From: Alphaproteobacteria bacterium
Lineage (GTDB): Bacteria; Pseudomonadota; Alphaproteobacteria; Rhodobacterales; Rhodobacteraceae
Reading direction: 5' to 3'
DNA: 64,000 nucleotides
Assembly (NCBI GenBank): GCA_030424865.1
Contig: JAUHVR010000004.1
Span: forward strand, 124,001 to 188,000
Notes under the pieces: generated by a model
Told to the model about the DNA's origin: nothing
Database searches by the model: none
What the model saw: the letters and a program-made list of their open reading frames with translations, nothing else
Shown: in pieces, positions 9,872 through 20,317 of the stretch
How positions within the stretch are numbered: position 1 is the first letter of the stretch
How the letters are laid out: every line of letters begins with the position of its first letter
Position numbers and translations under genes: made by a program

Positions 9872-9901
9872 TTATCCCCAATATATCCCCCGATTTATCC
9901 C
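9872..9901. repeat. three tandem TATCCC repeats upstream of ftsZ, one DnaA-box-like
   Basis: TATCCC occurs at 9873, 9884 and 9896 (11- and 12-base steps). The first copy lies in TTATCCCCA (9872-9880), one base away from the DnaA box TTATCCACA. The repeats lie in the ftsA-ftsZ gap, about 306 bases ahead of the ftsZ start. I see no gene in the rest of this 394-base gap. Confidence 0.45.
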
Positions 9902-9960
9902 GGGTCACCCGAATTCTGAAAGTTACCCCCAGAGAAATCGGAAATTCGCCTATGTGGCGA

Positions 9961-11295
9961 TCACCAATTGTCGCGGAACCATTTGACGGCACGCCGCAGC
10001 GACCGGGCGGGATAGCGCTCGACCGGGATCTCGAAATCCCACCATTCGTCCTGCGGATGCGCCGCAAAAAGGCAGAGCCCAACGGCGCTTGCAAACCCCG
10101 GGCCCGTCGCGGCCTGAGGCAACCCGTGCACCCGCAGGGGGCGGCCAAGTCGCACCTGGTGACCAAGGATCTTTGACGCCAGCCCATCAAGGCCAGGGAT
10201 CTGGCTTCCGCCGCCGGTCAGCACGATCTGCTGGCTGGGAAGGTGATCGAACCCGGCTGCATCCAGCCGTGCCCGCACGTCTTCCAGAATCTCTTCGACC
10301 CGGGGCCGCATGATGCCGATCAGTTCGGCGCGGCTGACGGTGCGACGGTCGTGTTCCCAATCGCCGGTCTCGCCGCCGGTCTCGATCATCTCGCGGTCGT
10401 CCATGCCGGTGGCCATGACACCGCCGTAAAAGGTCTTGATCCGCTCGGCGACCTGCGTGGGCACCTGCAGGCCCATCGAGATGTCGCCCGTGACGTGATC
10501 GCCGCCCATGCGCACGGTATCGGCATAGATCATGTGTTTCTTCATGAAGATCGAAATGCCGGTCGAGCCGCCGCCCAGATCGATGCAGGCCGCGCCCAGC
10601 TCTTGCTCGTCCTCGACCAGCGCCGAGATGCCCGAGACATAGGCCGAGCTGGCAACACCAGCGAGTTCCAGATCGCAGCGTTTCACACAATGCAGCAGGT
10701 TCTGAATGGCACCCGCGTCCACGGTCAGCATGTGCATGTCAGAATAAAGCGTCTGCCCGATCTGCCCGCGCGGGTCCGACAGGCCCGAGCGGTGATCCAG
10801 CGCAAAGTTCACCGGCTGGGCGTGCAGCACCTCGCGGCCCTCGCCGTATTCGGGCACGTCGCAGGACGACAGCACGCGCGCCACGTCCTGTTCGGTCACG
10901 GTCGAGTTGGCAATCTCGACCGATCCCGCCAGTCCATAAGACCGCGGCTCAGCCCCGGCAAAGCAGGCAATCACGTGGTCGACGCGGATGTTGGCCATCT
11001 TCTGCGCCGCCTGCACGGCGGTGCGGATCGCACGTTCGGTTTCACCCATGGTCGAGATCTCGCCAAAGCGCACCCCGCGCGACCGGGTGGTGGCAGCCCC
11101 GATGACACGGAACCCCGACTGGCCCGCCAGCGAGCCCACGCTTTCAGCCTCGATATCCCCGTTCACGCCGTCAAACCGCAGCACGAGGCAGGCGATCTTG
11201 GACGTGCCCACGTCCAGAATGGCAATCACCCCCCGCTGCATCGCGGCCTTGCGCATGTTGCGCATGGCGCGTTGGGATTCATAGAGCTCGATCAT
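9961..11295 (-). CDS. ftsA: cell division protein FtsA
   Basis: 444 residues. FtsA is the actin-like ATPase that anchors FtsZ to the membrane. The phosphate-1 motif IAILDVGTSKIACLV is near residues 24-38, the SHS2 insertion follows (AVQAAQKMANIRVDHVIACFAG), then GAACIDLGGGSTGISIF and VLTGGGSQIPGL. The last residues (RRAVKWFRDNW) form the amphipathic membrane-targeting helix. Its ATG overlaps the ftsQ stop (ATGA), so the two are translationally coupled. Confidence 0.97.
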   Translation of the reverse strand: MIELYESQRAMRNMRKAAMQRGVIAILDVGTSKIACLVLRFDGVNGDIEAESVGSLAGQSGFRVIGAATTRSRGVRFGEISTMGETERAIRTAVQAAQKMANIRVDHVIACFAGAEPRSYGLAGSVEIANSTVTEQDVARVLSSCDVPEYGEGREVLHAQPVNFALDHRSGLSDPRGQIGQTLYSDMHMLTVDAGAIQNLLHCVKRCDLELAGVASSAYVSGISALVEDEQELGAACIDLGGGSTGISIFMKKHMIYADTVRMGGDHVTGDISMGLQVPTQVAERIKTFYGGVMATGMDDREMIETGGETGDWEHDRRTVSRAELIGIMRPRVEEILEDVRARLDAAGFDHLPSQQIVLTGGGSQIPGLDGLASKILGHQVRLGRPLRVHGLPQAATGPGFASAVGLCLFAAHPQDEWWDFEIPVERYPARSLRRAVKWFRDNW

Positions 11296-12176
11296 AACCT
11301 GCCCTCTTGGGATTCTATTGTTTTTATGCGTCGGTATTCGCCAAGCGAATGGTCTGTCATGCGCAGCGTCGGACGGTCTGGCAGCCGCAGGTCAACCGAG
11401 ACAACATCGCGCGCCAGAATCTGCATGTCGATCACCTGATCCATCGCCACAACCCGCCGCAGGGCCTGCACGGCCCCTGTCTCGGGCAGAAGGATGCGCT
11501 GGTCGCGGTCCAGCACAACGTCCCAGCGGCGCTCGCCGATCCGTTCCAACCCGCGCACCCGGCCAATCAGGGGGCCGGTTGCCGCAAAGAGTTTCATCGC
11601 CTCGGGGATCGCCTGATCCGCGCCTTCGCCTGCAACAATCGGCAATTCCGGAAAGGCACCGCGCTGCTCGACCATGCGGACATGCACGCCCGTTGCATCC
11701 AGCAGCTCAAGCCCCTGGATCGAGCGCCACAGCACCACAGGTGTCCGTTCGACAACGTCGATCTGCAGCACGCCGCCCTGCCGAATGCGCATCCGGGCCG
11801 TTTCCACGGCGTCAAGCTCGACCACCGTTTCGCGCATTTCGTCGAGGTTCAGGTCAAAGGAACTGGTCGGAAAGTCGAGGTGCAGGATTTCGCGGATGTC
11901 TTCGGACACGCTGACCGAGGCACCGTCAATGGCCATGATCTTGACCATGAACTCGGGCCGCTGCTCGATCTCGGCCCGCAGGTCGGCCACAAAAAGGTTG
12001 AAGGCGTCGCGGCGTTCCTCGTCCGAGAACCACAGCGTCAAGCCGCCGAAGCCGACCATAAAGGGCACACCCACCCGCAGGACCAACCGAAAGAGCGGGG
12101 TCAGCAGCAGCCGCTGCATGCGGTAGTTCAGGCGCGAGGGCGCCGGATCGACGCGGGGTTCGGTCACCGGTTGCAT
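11292..12176 (-). CDS. ftsQ: cell division protein FtsQ
   Basis: 294 residues. FtsQ is the bitopic membrane protein that links the early ring to FtsL/FtsI/FtsW. The start at 12176 ([15 protein letters not shown]) is inside the end of ddl; a longer upstream frame is only a shadow of ddl. A short cytoplasmic part precedes one membrane segment ([19 protein letters not shown]), then the POTRA domain ([21 protein letters not shown] region) and the beta domain. It overlaps ddl by 13 bases and ftsA by 4, the usual ddl-ftsQ-ftsA arrangement. Confidence 0.94.
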   Translation of the reverse strand: MQPVTEPRVDPAPSRLNYRMQRLLLTPLFRLVLRVGVPFMVGFGGLTLWFSDEERRDAFNLFVADLRAEIEQRPEFMVKIMAIDGASVSVSEDIREILHLDFPTSSFDLNLDEMRETVVELDAVETARMRIRQGGVLQIDVVERTPVVLWRSIQGLELLDATGVHVRMVEQRGAFPELPIVAGEGADQAIPEAMKLFAATGPLIGRVRGLERIGERRWDVVLDRDQRILLPETGAVQALRRVVAMDQVIDMQILARDVVSVDLRLPDRPTLRMTDHSLGEYRRIKTIESQEGRL

Positions 12177-13078
12177 GAGGCATCCTCCACCAGCCAGGCG
12201 CAAAGCTGGCCAAAGCTCATGCCGCAGGCCTGCGCGTGTTCCGGGCTCAGCGAGGTCGGCGTCATCCCCGGCTGGGTATTGGTTTCCAACAGGATCAACC
12301 CGTCCAGGCCGCGCGCCTCGTCCCAACGGAAATCCGTGCGGCTGAGGCCACGGCACCCCAGCGCGTTGTGCGCGCGCAGGGCATAGTCCATGCAGGCGTC
12401 AAAGATTTCGGTCGGGACATTTGCCGGCACCTCGTGCCGCGATCCGCCGGTGGCGTATTTCGCGTGATAATCATACCAGCCGTCGGTGATGATATCGGTG
12501 ACCGTCAGGCTGCGATCCCCAAGGACCGAGGTCGTCAGCTCGCGCCCCGGCACATAGGTTTCCACCATGACCATGTCAGGCATGTCCGGGTTCAGGACCG
12601 GCGGGCCGTTTGCGGCCTCTTGCACGATGTAGACGCCGACCGAGGACCCTTCGTTGTTGGGCTTGACCACATAGGGCGGCGCCATGACATGGGCAGCTTC
12701 GACCTGATCCCGGGGAACGATCACGCTGTCTACGACCGGCAGACCTGCCGCCTCAAAGGCCGCCTTGGACTTCTGCTTGTCCATCGCAAGGGACGAGGCC
12801 AGCACGCCCGAATGCGTGTAGGGGATCTGCATCCATTCCAGCAGACCCTGCACACAGCCATCTTCACCCCAGCGGCCATGCAGGGCGTTGAACACCACGT
12901 CGGGTGCCACTTCGGTCAGCTGGCGCGCAACATCGCGGCCCGCATCGACCTCTACCACCTGAAAACCTTCACCCCTCAAAGCGGCGGCGCATTCGCGTCC
13001 GGAACTGAGAGACACCTCGCGCTCAGCCGAGGGTCCGCCCATCAGTACCGCCACTTTCGGGTTTGCCCTGCTCGACAT
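12164..13078 (-). CDS. ddl: D-alanine--D-alanine ligase
   Basis: 304 residues from the ATG at 13078; a TTG two codons upstream is a less likely start. The enzyme joins two D-alanines with ATP for the peptidoglycan stem peptide. Seen: [17 protein letters not shown] at the N-terminus, [39 protein letters not shown], the ATP-grasp lysine in [16 protein letters not shown], and the metal-binding [11 protein letters not shown]. It lies 88 bases after murB. Confidence 0.97.
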   Translation of the reverse strand: MSSRANPKVAVLMGGPSAEREVSLSSGRECAAALRGEGFQVVEVDAGRDVARQLTEVAPDVVFNALHGRWGEDGCVQGLLEWMQIPYTHSGVLASSLAMDKQKSKAAFEAAGLPVVDSVIVPRDQVEAAHVMAPPYVVKPNNEGSSVGVYIVQEAANGPPVLNPDMPDMVMVETYVPGRELTTSVLGDRSLTVTDIITDGWYDYHAKYATGGSRHEVPANVPTEIFDACMDYALRAHNALGCRGLSRTDFRWDEARGLDGLILLETNTQPGMTPTSLSPEHAQACGMSFGQLCAWLVEDASCNR

Positions 13079-13166
13079 CCCCAAAACTGCCTCAATGTCC
13101 CGGGTCTTTTTGACCCATGTTTGTCTTTGCTACGATCTTTTGACCGTCTTTTGCCCCGCGCCGCCG

Positions 13167-14096
13167 CTATTTGTCCAGCGGTTCGCCGACGCGCATGATT
13201 TCCCAGTGTAGCTCTATTCCACTGTGCTGCAAAACCTTTTCTCGGACCTCTTCGCCCAAACCTTCCAGATCTGCTGCAGTTGCATCACCGGTGTTCACAA
13301 GGAAGTTCGAATGCTTGGGCGACATCTGCGCCCCGCCCCGTGTGGCCCCGCGCAAACCGGCCTCATCGATGACCTTCCAGGCCTTCAGATCATGCACGTC
13401 ATCCGCGCGCCCGGTCGAGCTGAACCCCGCCGGATTGCGAAAGGTGCTGCCAGCGGTGCGATCCTTGGTCGGCTGGGTTTCATCGCGTTTTTTCAGCTGG
13501 GCCTCCATGCGCTGTGCCAGCTCTTGCGGATCCCCCGAAGCGCCTTGAAAGACCGCGTCCACAAGCACCGCGCCCGGTGGCATGTCGCTTTGGCGGTACT
13601 GGAAATTCAGCGCCTCTGGCGTCAGATCGACCAGATGTCCGTCGCGGGTCACCACGCGCGCGCCGACCAGATGGTCGGCAACGTACGAGCCGTAACACCC
13701 CGCGTTCATTGTGACCGCGCCGCCGATGCTGCCGGGAATGGTGCGCAGAAAGGTCAGGTCGACCCCGGCCTCTGCCGCCTTGCGGGCGACATGCGCATCC
13801 AACGCCGCAGCGCCTGCGGTGACACGCGTGCCGTCGACCGAAATTCCGTTGAACCCGCGCCCAAGACGGATAACCACTGCCCTGATCCCGCCATCGCGCA
13901 CGATCAGATTGCTGCCCACGCCCATGGGAAACACCGGAACCGCCGGGTCCAGCGCGCCAAGGAACGCCTGCAAATCCTCTATATCCGCCGGTTGAAACAG
14001 CACGTCCGCCGGTCCGCCAACGCGCAACCACGTCAGCTCGCTCAGGGGTTTGTCATGGCTCAAACGGCCGCGCACAGGGGGAAGGTCAAAGGTCAT
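13167..14096 (-). CDS. murB: UDP-N-acetylenolpyruvoylglucosamine reductase
   Basis: 309 residues. MurB is the FAD/NADPH enzyme that makes UDP-MurNAc. The start at 14096 ([10 protein letters not shown]) is chosen because the open frame further upstream runs through the tRNA-Val gene and is not coding. The FAD-binding part has [16 protein letters not shown] and [17 protein letters not shown]; the catalytic serine lies in [10 protein letters not shown]; the last glutamate motif is [11 protein letters not shown]. The preceding DUF2484 genes and tRNA separate it from murC. Confidence 0.97.
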   Translation of the reverse strand: MTFDLPPVRGRLSHDKPLSELTWLRVGGPADVLFQPADIEDLQAFLGALDPAVPVFPMGVGSNLIVRDGGIRAVVIRLGRGFNGISVDGTRVTAGAAALDAHVARKAAEAGVDLTFLRTIPGSIGGAVTMNAGCYGSYVADHLVGARVVTRDGHLVDLTPEALNFQYRQSDMPPGAVLVDAVFQGASGDPQELAQRMEAQLKKRDETQPTKDRTAGSTFRNPAGFSSTGRADDVHDLKAWKVIDEAGLRGATRGGAQMSPKHSNFLVNTGDATAADLEGLGEEVREKVLQHSGIELHWEIMRVGEPLDK

Positions 14097-14176
14097 GCCC
14101 GCGGTGCTACATCCCGGCACGCCAAAGGACAAGACGTCGTGTCGCGCCAATTTACGAGTCAGGTCACAAGGGGGAA

Positions 14177-14252
<76 letters not shown>

Positions 14253-14315
14253 GTGGAGCGAGGACTTAGCCAAGCGCGCACAGATGTGCAAGAGGCTTTT
14301 CGACCGGTTTTTGCG

Positions 14316-14579
14316 TTACTTTTCGTCTTGGCGCGCGCGCCCACCGCGCCGCAGCCAGGCCCAGAGGTATCGCACCGGCCACCGCAGGACGCTCATGCCC
14401 GCAGCCAGGACCAAAAGCCCGATCCAAGGCCCGTTCTGCCAGGTCACCCACCCCAGGATTGGAATGCCGACCGCGATCAGGACATAGGCCCGAAACCAGT
14501 GGTTGTCGCGCGAGGGCAGCATGCCCAGAACATTGGCCGTAACAGCCCACAGAAAGGCGGCAATCAACGACGGCGTCAC
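14316..14579 (-). CDS. small membrane protein, DUF2484-like (copy 2)
   Basis: 87 residues from a GTG at 14579 whose G overlaps the stop of the preceding paralogue (GTGA). The start fits because VTPSLIAAFLWAVTANVLGMLP aligns with the N-terminus of the neighbour (MSPALITACFWVLAATATAMLP). Three hydrophobic segments are followed by RWPVRYLWAWLRRGG and a charged end. I take it as DUF2484, a Rhodobacterales family of unknown function, from memory of such sequences next to murB. A longer start at 14666 would only shadow the other gene. Confidence 0.75.
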   Translation of the reverse strand: MTPSLIAAFLWAVTANVLGMLPSRDNHWFRAYVLIAVGIPILGWVTWQNGPWIGLLVLAAGMSVLRWPVRYLWAWLRRGGRARQDEK

Positions 14580-14830
14580 GACGCGCTGTCCGTCTGTGCA
14601 CCGCGCAGCTTGCGCCAGAAATAGCGCAGCGGGTGGCGGAACATCGAGATCACGGCCGCACAGCATGCCAGGGTGACAAGCCAGCCATGGGTCATCCCGA
14701 TCCAGGCCAACAGAACCGGTGCGGACAGCAGCAGGCCAAGCCCGACGATACGTTGCAGGCGCATCGGCAGCATGGCGGTTGCCGTGGCCGCCAGGACCCA
14801 GAAACAGGCGGTGATCAGTGCGGGGCTCAT
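14576..14830 (-). CDS. small membrane protein, DUF2484-like (copy 1)
   Basis: 84 residues with three hydrophobic helices and a basic C-terminus (RHPLRYFWRKLRGAQ). It is a paralogue of the next gene, with matching first 22 residues and matching R-x-P-x-R-Y-x-W element. Its ATG overlaps the stop of the permease gene (ATGA). The place inside the murC-murB interval suggests co-expression with cell-wall genes; the function is unknown. Confidence 0.8.
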   Translation of the reverse strand: MSPALITACFWVLAATATAMLPMRLQRIVGLGLLLSAPVLLAWIGMTHGWLVTLACCAAVISMFRHPLRYFWRKLRGAQTDSAS

Positions 14831-16017
14831 GTGAGTTGTCCTAGCACGGTCACGGCCAGTGCCGCCAGCGCCAACATCAGGCCCAGCACCGGAACCGCCA
14901 TCGGCACACGAAACGGTGCCTCCGGCACGCGGCGTTTCAACGAGATCAGCGCCAGGTTCACGATGACAAAGACCGAAAGCAACACGGCCGAGGTGACCTC
15001 GGCCAGGGTCGCCAGCGGCAGTGTCAGCGCCATGGCGATCACGATCGCGCCCACCAGCACCGTGGCCAGGACCGGGGTGCCCCGGGTCGGGTGCGCGTGA
15101 TGGAAGACAGCCAATGCAGGCGTGCGCTTGCCCAGGCCGAACAGGACCCGGCTGGCCATCACGATCTGCGCCAACACGCCATTCAGGGCCGCAAAGACAG
15201 CGATCGTCGAAAGAAACCCGGCATCCCCGCCCTGCGTGGTGCTCCAGACCAGGGCAAGGGGCTGCTCGGACGCCGCCAGCCCGGTGCTTGGCACCGCGCG
15301 GACCGCGGCCCAGCAGACAAGTGCATAGATCACTGTCGTGATCAGCAGCGCCAGCAGGATGGCGCGGGGCATCGTGCGTTCGGGCTGCGCGACCTCTTCG
15401 GCCATGTTCACGATGTCCTCGAACCCGATGAAGGCGAAAAAGGCCAGCACCGCCCCTGCCCCCAGTCCCGCAACCACCATCGGATCGGGCGCGGTGTAGT
15501 CGGCCACCGGTTCAGCCGTGCCCCCGGCCCAGACCACCAGGATCAGCCCGCCAAGCTCGACCGCCGTGAAAACTGCAGCCAGTGAAAGGCTTTCCAGGAC
15601 GCCCAGGACGGCCACGCCGGTCAGCACGAGGCCCAAGGCGAGGATCGCGACCCAAGTGGGCAGGTCAACGACGCCCAGCAGATAACCAACGCCACCCCGC
15701 AGAACCGCCGCAGCTGAAATCGTGCCGGCTGCGACGATGCCCAGGCCGACGATCAATGCCAGCGCCTCGCTGCGCAGGCCCTGCCCGACATAGGCCGCCT
15801 CGCCTGCCGCTTCGGGGATGCGGGTCGAGAATTCGGCGTAGCTGAGCGCCGTCGGCGCCGCGATGGCCCCTGCCAACAGGAAAGAGAGCGGGGCCCAGAC
15901 CCCGGCCTCGCCCACGACGGCGCCGATCAGAACATAAATCCCGGCGCCCACCATGACGCCGACGCCATAGGCCGTCAGCAGCCCCAGGCCGATCCGCCGC
16001 TTCAGCGCGTCAGCCAT
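14827..16017 (-). CDS. APC-superfamily amino acid permease
   Basis: 396 residues, somewhat shorter than the usual 12-helix transporters but with at least ten clear membrane helices. The N-terminal RRIGLGLLTAYGVGVMVGAGIYVLIG is the hallmark first helix of APC amino acid/polyamine transporters, and GFEDIVNMAEEVAQPERTMPRAI is the conserved sixth-helix to loop motif. The start at 16017 (MADALKRRIGL) overlaps the end of the upstream small membrane gene by 8 bases. Substrate cannot be told. It is inside the mur cluster but not a known cell-wall enzyme. Confidence 0.88.
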   Translation of the reverse strand: MADALKRRIGLGLLTAYGVGVMVGAGIYVLIGAVVGEAGVWAPLSFLLAGAIAAPTALSYAEFSTRIPEAAGEAAYVGQGLRSEALALIVGLGIVAAGTISAAAVLRGGVGYLLGVVDLPTWVAILALGLVLTGVAVLGVLESLSLAAVFTAVELGGLILVVWAGGTAEPVADYTAPDPMVVAGLGAGAVLAFFAFIGFEDIVNMAEEVAQPERTMPRAILLALLITTVIYALVCWAAVRAVPSTGLAASEQPLALVWSTTQGGDAGFLSTIAVFAALNGVLAQIVMASRVLFGLGKRTPALAVFHHAHPTRGTPVLATVLVGAIVIAMALTLPLATLAEVTSAVLLSVFVIVNLALISLKRRVPEAPFRVPMAVPVLGLMLALAALAVTVLGQLT

Positions 16018-16297
16018 CCTGCCGCGTCTTGCGCCACCCGGCGACAAGGCCTCCGATCAGACCACCAATGGAAAACGGCCCGCCCAGCATCAGGGCCAGC
16101 ACAAAGGCCGTCAGCCCGTCCAAGCCGGATTTGTTCTTTGCATCGATGACAACAAAGATTGTCATCGCGATCGGGATCATCAGGAACAAAAGCCACCAGG
16201 TCAGGCCCTGATACCAGCGGATGGCGTAGTAGAGACCGCCGCCCAGAACAGCGACGCCCACCATGAATGCCAGGGCCATGATGCTGCCTTGATCCAT
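16010..16297 (-). CDS. small membrane protein of unknown function
   Basis: 95 residues from MDQGSIMALAF at 16297. Three hydrophobic segments can be seen: AFMVGVAVLGGGLYYAI, TWWLLFLMIPIAMTIFVVI and LTAFVLALMLGGPFSIGGLIGGLVAG, with a basic end (WRKTRQDG). It overlaps the permease start by 8 bases, which suggests coupled translation with it. I do not recognise a named family. Confidence 0.75.
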   Translation of the reverse strand: MDQGSIMALAFMVGVAVLGGGLYYAIRWYQGLTWWLLFLMIPIAMTIFVVIDAKNKSGLDGLTAFVLALMLGGPFSIGGLIGGLVAGWRKTRQDG

Positions 16298-16377
16298 TTC
16301 CTTCACGCCTCGTCTCATGGGGCCAGTCTGCCCGGTTGGACCCGTCGCACCATGCGTCAGATCAAAGACGCCTCGAA

Positions 16378-17796
16378 TTACGCCGAAAGGCGTGCGGGCA
16401 ATCCATGTGCCCAGGCGCTGATTGTGCCCGCGCCCAGGCAGACCACGATATCACCAGGCTGGGTCTGTTCGCGGACCAGCCGTTCAAGGTCATCTTCATG
16501 ATGCAGCGCCCGTGCATGGCGGTGGCCATGGCGGATCAGACCCGCCACCAGATCATCGCGACTGGCACCGGGGATCGGATCTTCGCCCGCGGCAAAAACT
16601 TCCGAGATTGCGACGACGTCGGCCTCGTTGAAACAGGCGCAGAAGTCATCAAAAAGGCTGTGAAGACGCGAATAGCGGTGTGGCTGGTGAACGGCGATCA
16701 CGCGGCCTTCGCTGGCCTGACGGGCGGCTTTCAGCACGGCGGCGATCTCGACCGGGTGGTGGCCATAATCGTCGATGATGGTCACGCCATTCACCTCGCC
16801 CACCTTGGTGAAGCGCCGGTTCACACCGCCGAAATTGGCAAGCGCCGCGCGGATCTCGTCTTTCTTCATGCCCAGATGGCGGGCCACTGCCACCGCGCTG
16901 AGCGCGTTCGAGACGTTGTGATCACCCGGCATCGGCAGGGTGCAGCCCTCGATCATGTCGTCTTCGTTCTGCAGGGCAATGTCGAAATGCGCCGCGCCCG
17001 CCTTGTAGGTCAGGTTCACCGCTCGCACATCGGCCTGCGCGTTGAAGCCATAGGTCGTCACGCGGCGGTCGCTGATGCGCCCCACCAGGGCCTGCACCTC
17101 GGGGTGATCGGTGCAGCAGACCGCCAAGCCATAAAACGGGATGTTCGAGACAAACTGAAGGAAGCCATCGCGCAGCGTGTCGAAGTCACCCCAATGCTCC
17201 ATATGCTCGGGGTCGATGTTGGTGACGATGGCAATCGTCGCGGGCAGGCGGTTGAAGGTGCCGTCACTCTCGTCGGCCTCGACCACCATCCATTCGCCCT
17301 GCCCCATGCGCGCGTTCGAGCCATAGGCGTGGATGATCCCGCCGTTCACCACGGTCGGGTCAAAGTTCCCCGCTACCATCAGTTCGGCCATCATCGTGGT
17401 GGTCGTCGTCTTGCCGTGGGTCCCTGCGATGGCAACGTTCGACTTCAACCGCATCAGTTCGGCCAGCATCTCGGCCCGGCGGACAACCGGCAGGCCCTTG
17501 AGGCGCGCCTCGTCCAGCTCGGCGTTGCCCGGCTTGATCGCGGACGAGATCACGACAACCTCGGCGTCCTCCAGGTTTTCGGCCTTCTGGCCGATGAAGA
17601 CCCTGGCCCCCAGCGTTTCCAGCCGTTCGGTGATCTTCGAGCTTTTCAGGTCAGATCCCTGCACACGGTAGCCCAGGTTCAACAGCACCTCGGCGATGCC
17701 CGACATGCCGATGCCGCCGATGCCGACGAAATGGATCGGGCCCACATCGGTGGGCAGCTTGGTCGCGGCATTCATGTTGAGCGGGTCCATGCGCAT
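16378..17796 (-). CDS. murC: UDP-N-acetylmuramate--L-alanine ligase
   Basis: 472 residues. MurC adds L-alanine to UDP-MurNAc with ATP in the cytoplasm. The start at 17796 ([13 protein letters not shown]) is preferred because AAGGA lies 7 bases ahead of it, overlapping the murG stop region; MNAATK at 17775 is the alternative. Seen: [18 protein letters not shown] near the N-terminus, ATP motif [12 protein letters not shown], and [12 protein letters not shown] and HQPHRYSR in the C-terminal domain. It follows murG by 4 bases. Confidence 0.97.
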   Translation of the reverse strand: MRMDPLNMNAATKLPTDVGPIHFVGIGGIGMSGIAEVLLNLGYRVQGSDLKSSKITERLETLGARVFIGQKAENLEDAEVVVISSAIKPGNAELDEARLKGLPVVRRAEMLAELMRLKSNVAIAGTHGKTTTTTMMAELMVAGNFDPTVVNGGIIHAYGSNARMGQGEWMVVEADESDGTFNRLPATIAIVTNIDPEHMEHWGDFDTLRDGFLQFVSNIPFYGLAVCCTDHPEVQALVGRISDRRVTTYGFNAQADVRAVNLTYKAGAAHFDIALQNEDDMIEGCTLPMPGDHNVSNALSAVAVARHLGMKKDEIRAALANFGGVNRRFTKVGEVNGVTIIDDYGHHPVEIAAVLKAARQASEGRVIAVHQPHRYSRLHSLFDDFCACFNEADVVAISEVFAAGEDPIPGASRDDLVAGLIRHGHRHARALHHEDDLERLVREQTQPGDIVVCLGAGTISAWAHGLPARLSA

Positions 17797-17800
17797 GGGG

Positions 17801-18934
17801 TCATCCTTCACTGCTCTCTTTTTCTTGTGTCGTTGGGCCCTGTGCCAGATCTTCGACCATGGCCGCAAGCGCCTCCGCCGCGTCAGGGCGGCTGAAATCC
17901 AGCGCGGCCTGCGCCATTTGCTGTGCGCCACGAGCGTTTGTCAGGACCGAGAGGATCGCCTCGGTCACCTCTTCGACGGTCAGCTTGGCTTCGGGCATGC
18001 GGATCGCAGCGCCCGCATCGACCAGCCCCTGCGCGTTCGCCGTCTGGTGGTCATTGGTCGCCGCCGCAAAGGGCACGAGGATCGAGGGGCGGCCGATCAC
18101 GCTGATGTCGGCCACGCTGGAGGCACCCGAGCGGCTGATCACCAGCTGCGCATCCGCCATGCGCGCCGGGATATCGGTGAAAAAGGGTTGCACGTCAGCG
18201 TTCACGCCGTTTTCCGCGTAATAGGTCGAGACCCTCTCGCCATCCTCGTCGCGGGCCTGATGGCTGACCCGCAGGCCCGACAGCATGGCCATCGGGAGGG
18301 CGGCAATGGCGGGCGGCACCACATCCGACAGGATGCGCGCGCCCTGGCTGCCGCCGATCACAAGGATCGACATCGGGTAATCGCCGGGCACGATATAGCC
18401 TGCCCCCGCCCGGTCGCGCACGGCCTGACGCACCGGGTTGCCCACATGGGTGCCTTCGACATCCTCGGGCAAGGTGGTCGGCCAGGTGCCACAGGCGATG
18501 GCATCGACGCGTTTGGCAAAGACCGTGTTCACCCGGCCCAGCACGCCGTTCTGTTCATGGATCATCCGGGGCAGCCGCAGCATCCAGGCCGCACCCAGCG
18601 CGGGGATCGAGGGGTATCCGCCGAACCCGACAACCACATCCGGCTTGTCGCGCCGCATCCGCAGCGCCATGCCCAGAACGCCTGCGAGAATGCGGAAGGG
18701 CACCATCAGCTTGGCCAGCACCCCGCCGCGCGCAAAGGTGGCGCTGCTGACCTGCTCGATCTCGACCTGATCCGGAAAGGCCCCCGTGTAGCGCGCGCCG
18801 CGCGCGTCGGTCGACAGCTTGACCCGCCAACCGCGGCGCAGCATCAACTCTGCCAGCGCCTGCGCCGGGAACATGTGGCCGCCGGTGCCCCCGGCGGCAA
18901 TCACCAACAAAGGGGGCGTGAACCGATCAGCCAT
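17801..18934 (-). CDS. murG: lipid II synthase MurG (GlcNAc transferase)
   Basis: 377 residues. MurG transfers GlcNAc to lipid I on the inner face of the membrane, giving lipid II. The N-terminal [22 protein letters not shown] is the glycine-rich GT-B loop, [35 protein letters not shown] and [18 protein letters not shown] follow, and the donor-site segment is [24 protein letters not shown]. It lies 45 bases after ftsW and 4 before murC. Confidence 0.97.
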   Translation of the reverse strand: MADRFTPPLLVIAAGGTGGHMFPAQALAELMLRRGWRVKLSTDARGARYTGAFPDQVEIEQVSSATFARGGVLAKLMVPFRILAGVLGMALRMRRDKPDVVVGFGGYPSIPALGAAWMLRLPRMIHEQNGVLGRVNTVFAKRVDAIACGTWPTTLPEDVEGTHVGNPVRQAVRDRAGAGYIVPGDYPMSILVIGGSQGARILSDVVPPAIAALPMAMLSGLRVSHQARDEDGERVSTYYAENGVNADVQPFFTDIPARMADAQLVISRSGASSVADISVIGRPSILVPFAAATNDHQTANAQGLVDAGAAIRMPEAKLTVEEVTEAILSVLTNARGAQQMAQAALDFSRPDAAEALAAMVEDLAQGPTTQEKESSEG

Positions 18935-18979
18935 CCCTCATCCATATCGGCATGGGCAATGCCCCGCCGCCTTCGTACC

Positions 18980-20149
18980 TCATAGACGTCCCCGACCCCT
19001 TAGAATGTCGCCTATCTCGCCCTGAGGACGGGTCCTTGTAAAGGCCAGCAGCATCCCAACCGCGATTCCGCCCGCAATGAGCGACGATCCGCCGTAGCTG
19101 ACAAAGGGCAAGGTCATGCCCTTGGCGGGCAAAAGCCGCACCGCGACACCCATGTTGATCATGGCCTGCACGCCGAACATGCAGGCCAGACCCGTGCCCG
19201 CCAGCCGGATAAAGGGATCCCGTTCCCGCATCAGCCGCAACAGGGAACGGACCACAACGGCGCAGTACAGCGCGATGATCACCAGTACCAGAACCAGCCC
19301 GTATTCCTCGGCCGCCACGGCAATGATGAAATCGGTATGCGCATCCGGCAGGCTCCACTTCACCTGCCCCTCGCCGACGCCAACGCCAAAAAAGCCGCCC
19401 TCGCGGATGGCGTTGCTGGCGTAGCCCAGCTGGGTGGTCGGATCGACATCGGGGTTCAGAAACCCGTCAATCCGACGCGCGAAATGTTCCGAGCTGTTGT
19501 AGGCGACCATGCCCGCCGCAACGACCAGCACCGCCATGGCCACCAGCAACATGATCGGCGCGCCGGAGACGAAGTACATCACGCCCCAGCCAAACAGCAC
19601 CAGGCAGGCCTGCCCGAAATCCGGCTGCAGCGCCAGCATCAGGACAATGGCGATGGTCAGCGCAAAGCTCCACAACCGCCCCGGCGGGCCGTTGATGTCC
19701 TGGCTCGCCGCCAGCATCCATGCAGCGGCAACCACGAAGCCGGGCTTCAGAAACTCTGACGGTTGCAGGCTTGCAAACCCCAGCGAGTACCAGCGCACCG
19801 CGCCCTTGCCGAAATCGGTTCCAAAGAAAGGCAACATCGCGAGCGCCACAAAGGCCACAAGGAAGCCCAGAACCGCCAAGCGCCGCACCAAAAGCGGCGA
19901 CATCATCGAGGTGATCAGCATCGCCAGCATCGCCGCCCCGCCAAAGACCGATTGGCGCATCACATAGTGAAAGGGCTCGAACCCGTTGCGTTCGGCCAGC
20001 GGCGGAGAGGCCGCCAGGCCCAGCAGGATGCCGATCCCGAAAAGCATGAGAACGCAGGACAGCGACCACTTGTCGACTGTCCGCCACCACTTTGGCAAGA
20101 CCGGTTCCCCCGCCTGTACGGGGACCGCGCCATAGACCATGTCCGTCAT
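18980..20149 (-). CDS. ftsW: peptidoglycan glycosyltransferase FtsW
   Basis: 389 residues. FtsW is the SEDS-family polymerase of septal peptidoglycan and works with FtsI. The start at 20149 (MTDMVYGAVPVQAG) has AAGGCGG ahead of it. About ten membrane helices are seen. Conserved SEDS parts are RWYSLGFASLQPSEFLKPGFV, ALQPDFGQACLV and, at the end, LLPAKGMTLPFVSYGGSSLIAGGIAVGMLL. It is the first gene of the ftsW-murG-murC run; the opposite-strand caspase-like gene starts 169 bases away, so this gap should hold divergent promoters. Confidence 0.95.
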   Translation of the reverse strand: MTDMVYGAVPVQAGEPVLPKWWRTVDKWSLSCVLMLFGIGILLGLAASPPLAERNGFEPFHYVMRQSVFGGAAMLAMLITSMMSPLLVRRLAVLGFLVAFVALAMLPFFGTDFGKGAVRWYSLGFASLQPSEFLKPGFVVAAAWMLAASQDINGPPGRLWSFALTIAIVLMLALQPDFGQACLVLFGWGVMYFVSGAPIMLLVAMAVLVVAAGMVAYNSSEHFARRIDGFLNPDVDPTTQLGYASNAIREGGFFGVGVGEGQVKWSLPDAHTDFIIAVAAEEYGLVLVLVIIALYCAVVVRSLLRLMRERDPFIRLAGTGLACMFGVQAMINMGVAVRLLPAKGMTLPFVSYGGSSLIAGGIAVGMLLAFTRTRPQGEIGDILRGRGRL

Positions 20150-20317
20150 GGAAAATACCGCCTTAACTGCCTCAAATACTGCCCGGTTGTCCGGGTCTGG
20201 CCCCAAGACTACCGAATTTGCGTGCCGCGGACCAGAAAAAAGGCGGGATTCCCGAATTGACCGAATTCAGCGTTGGTCCGACACTGTCCTGACCCGACAG
20301 CCCAGCGGAGAAGGTCC

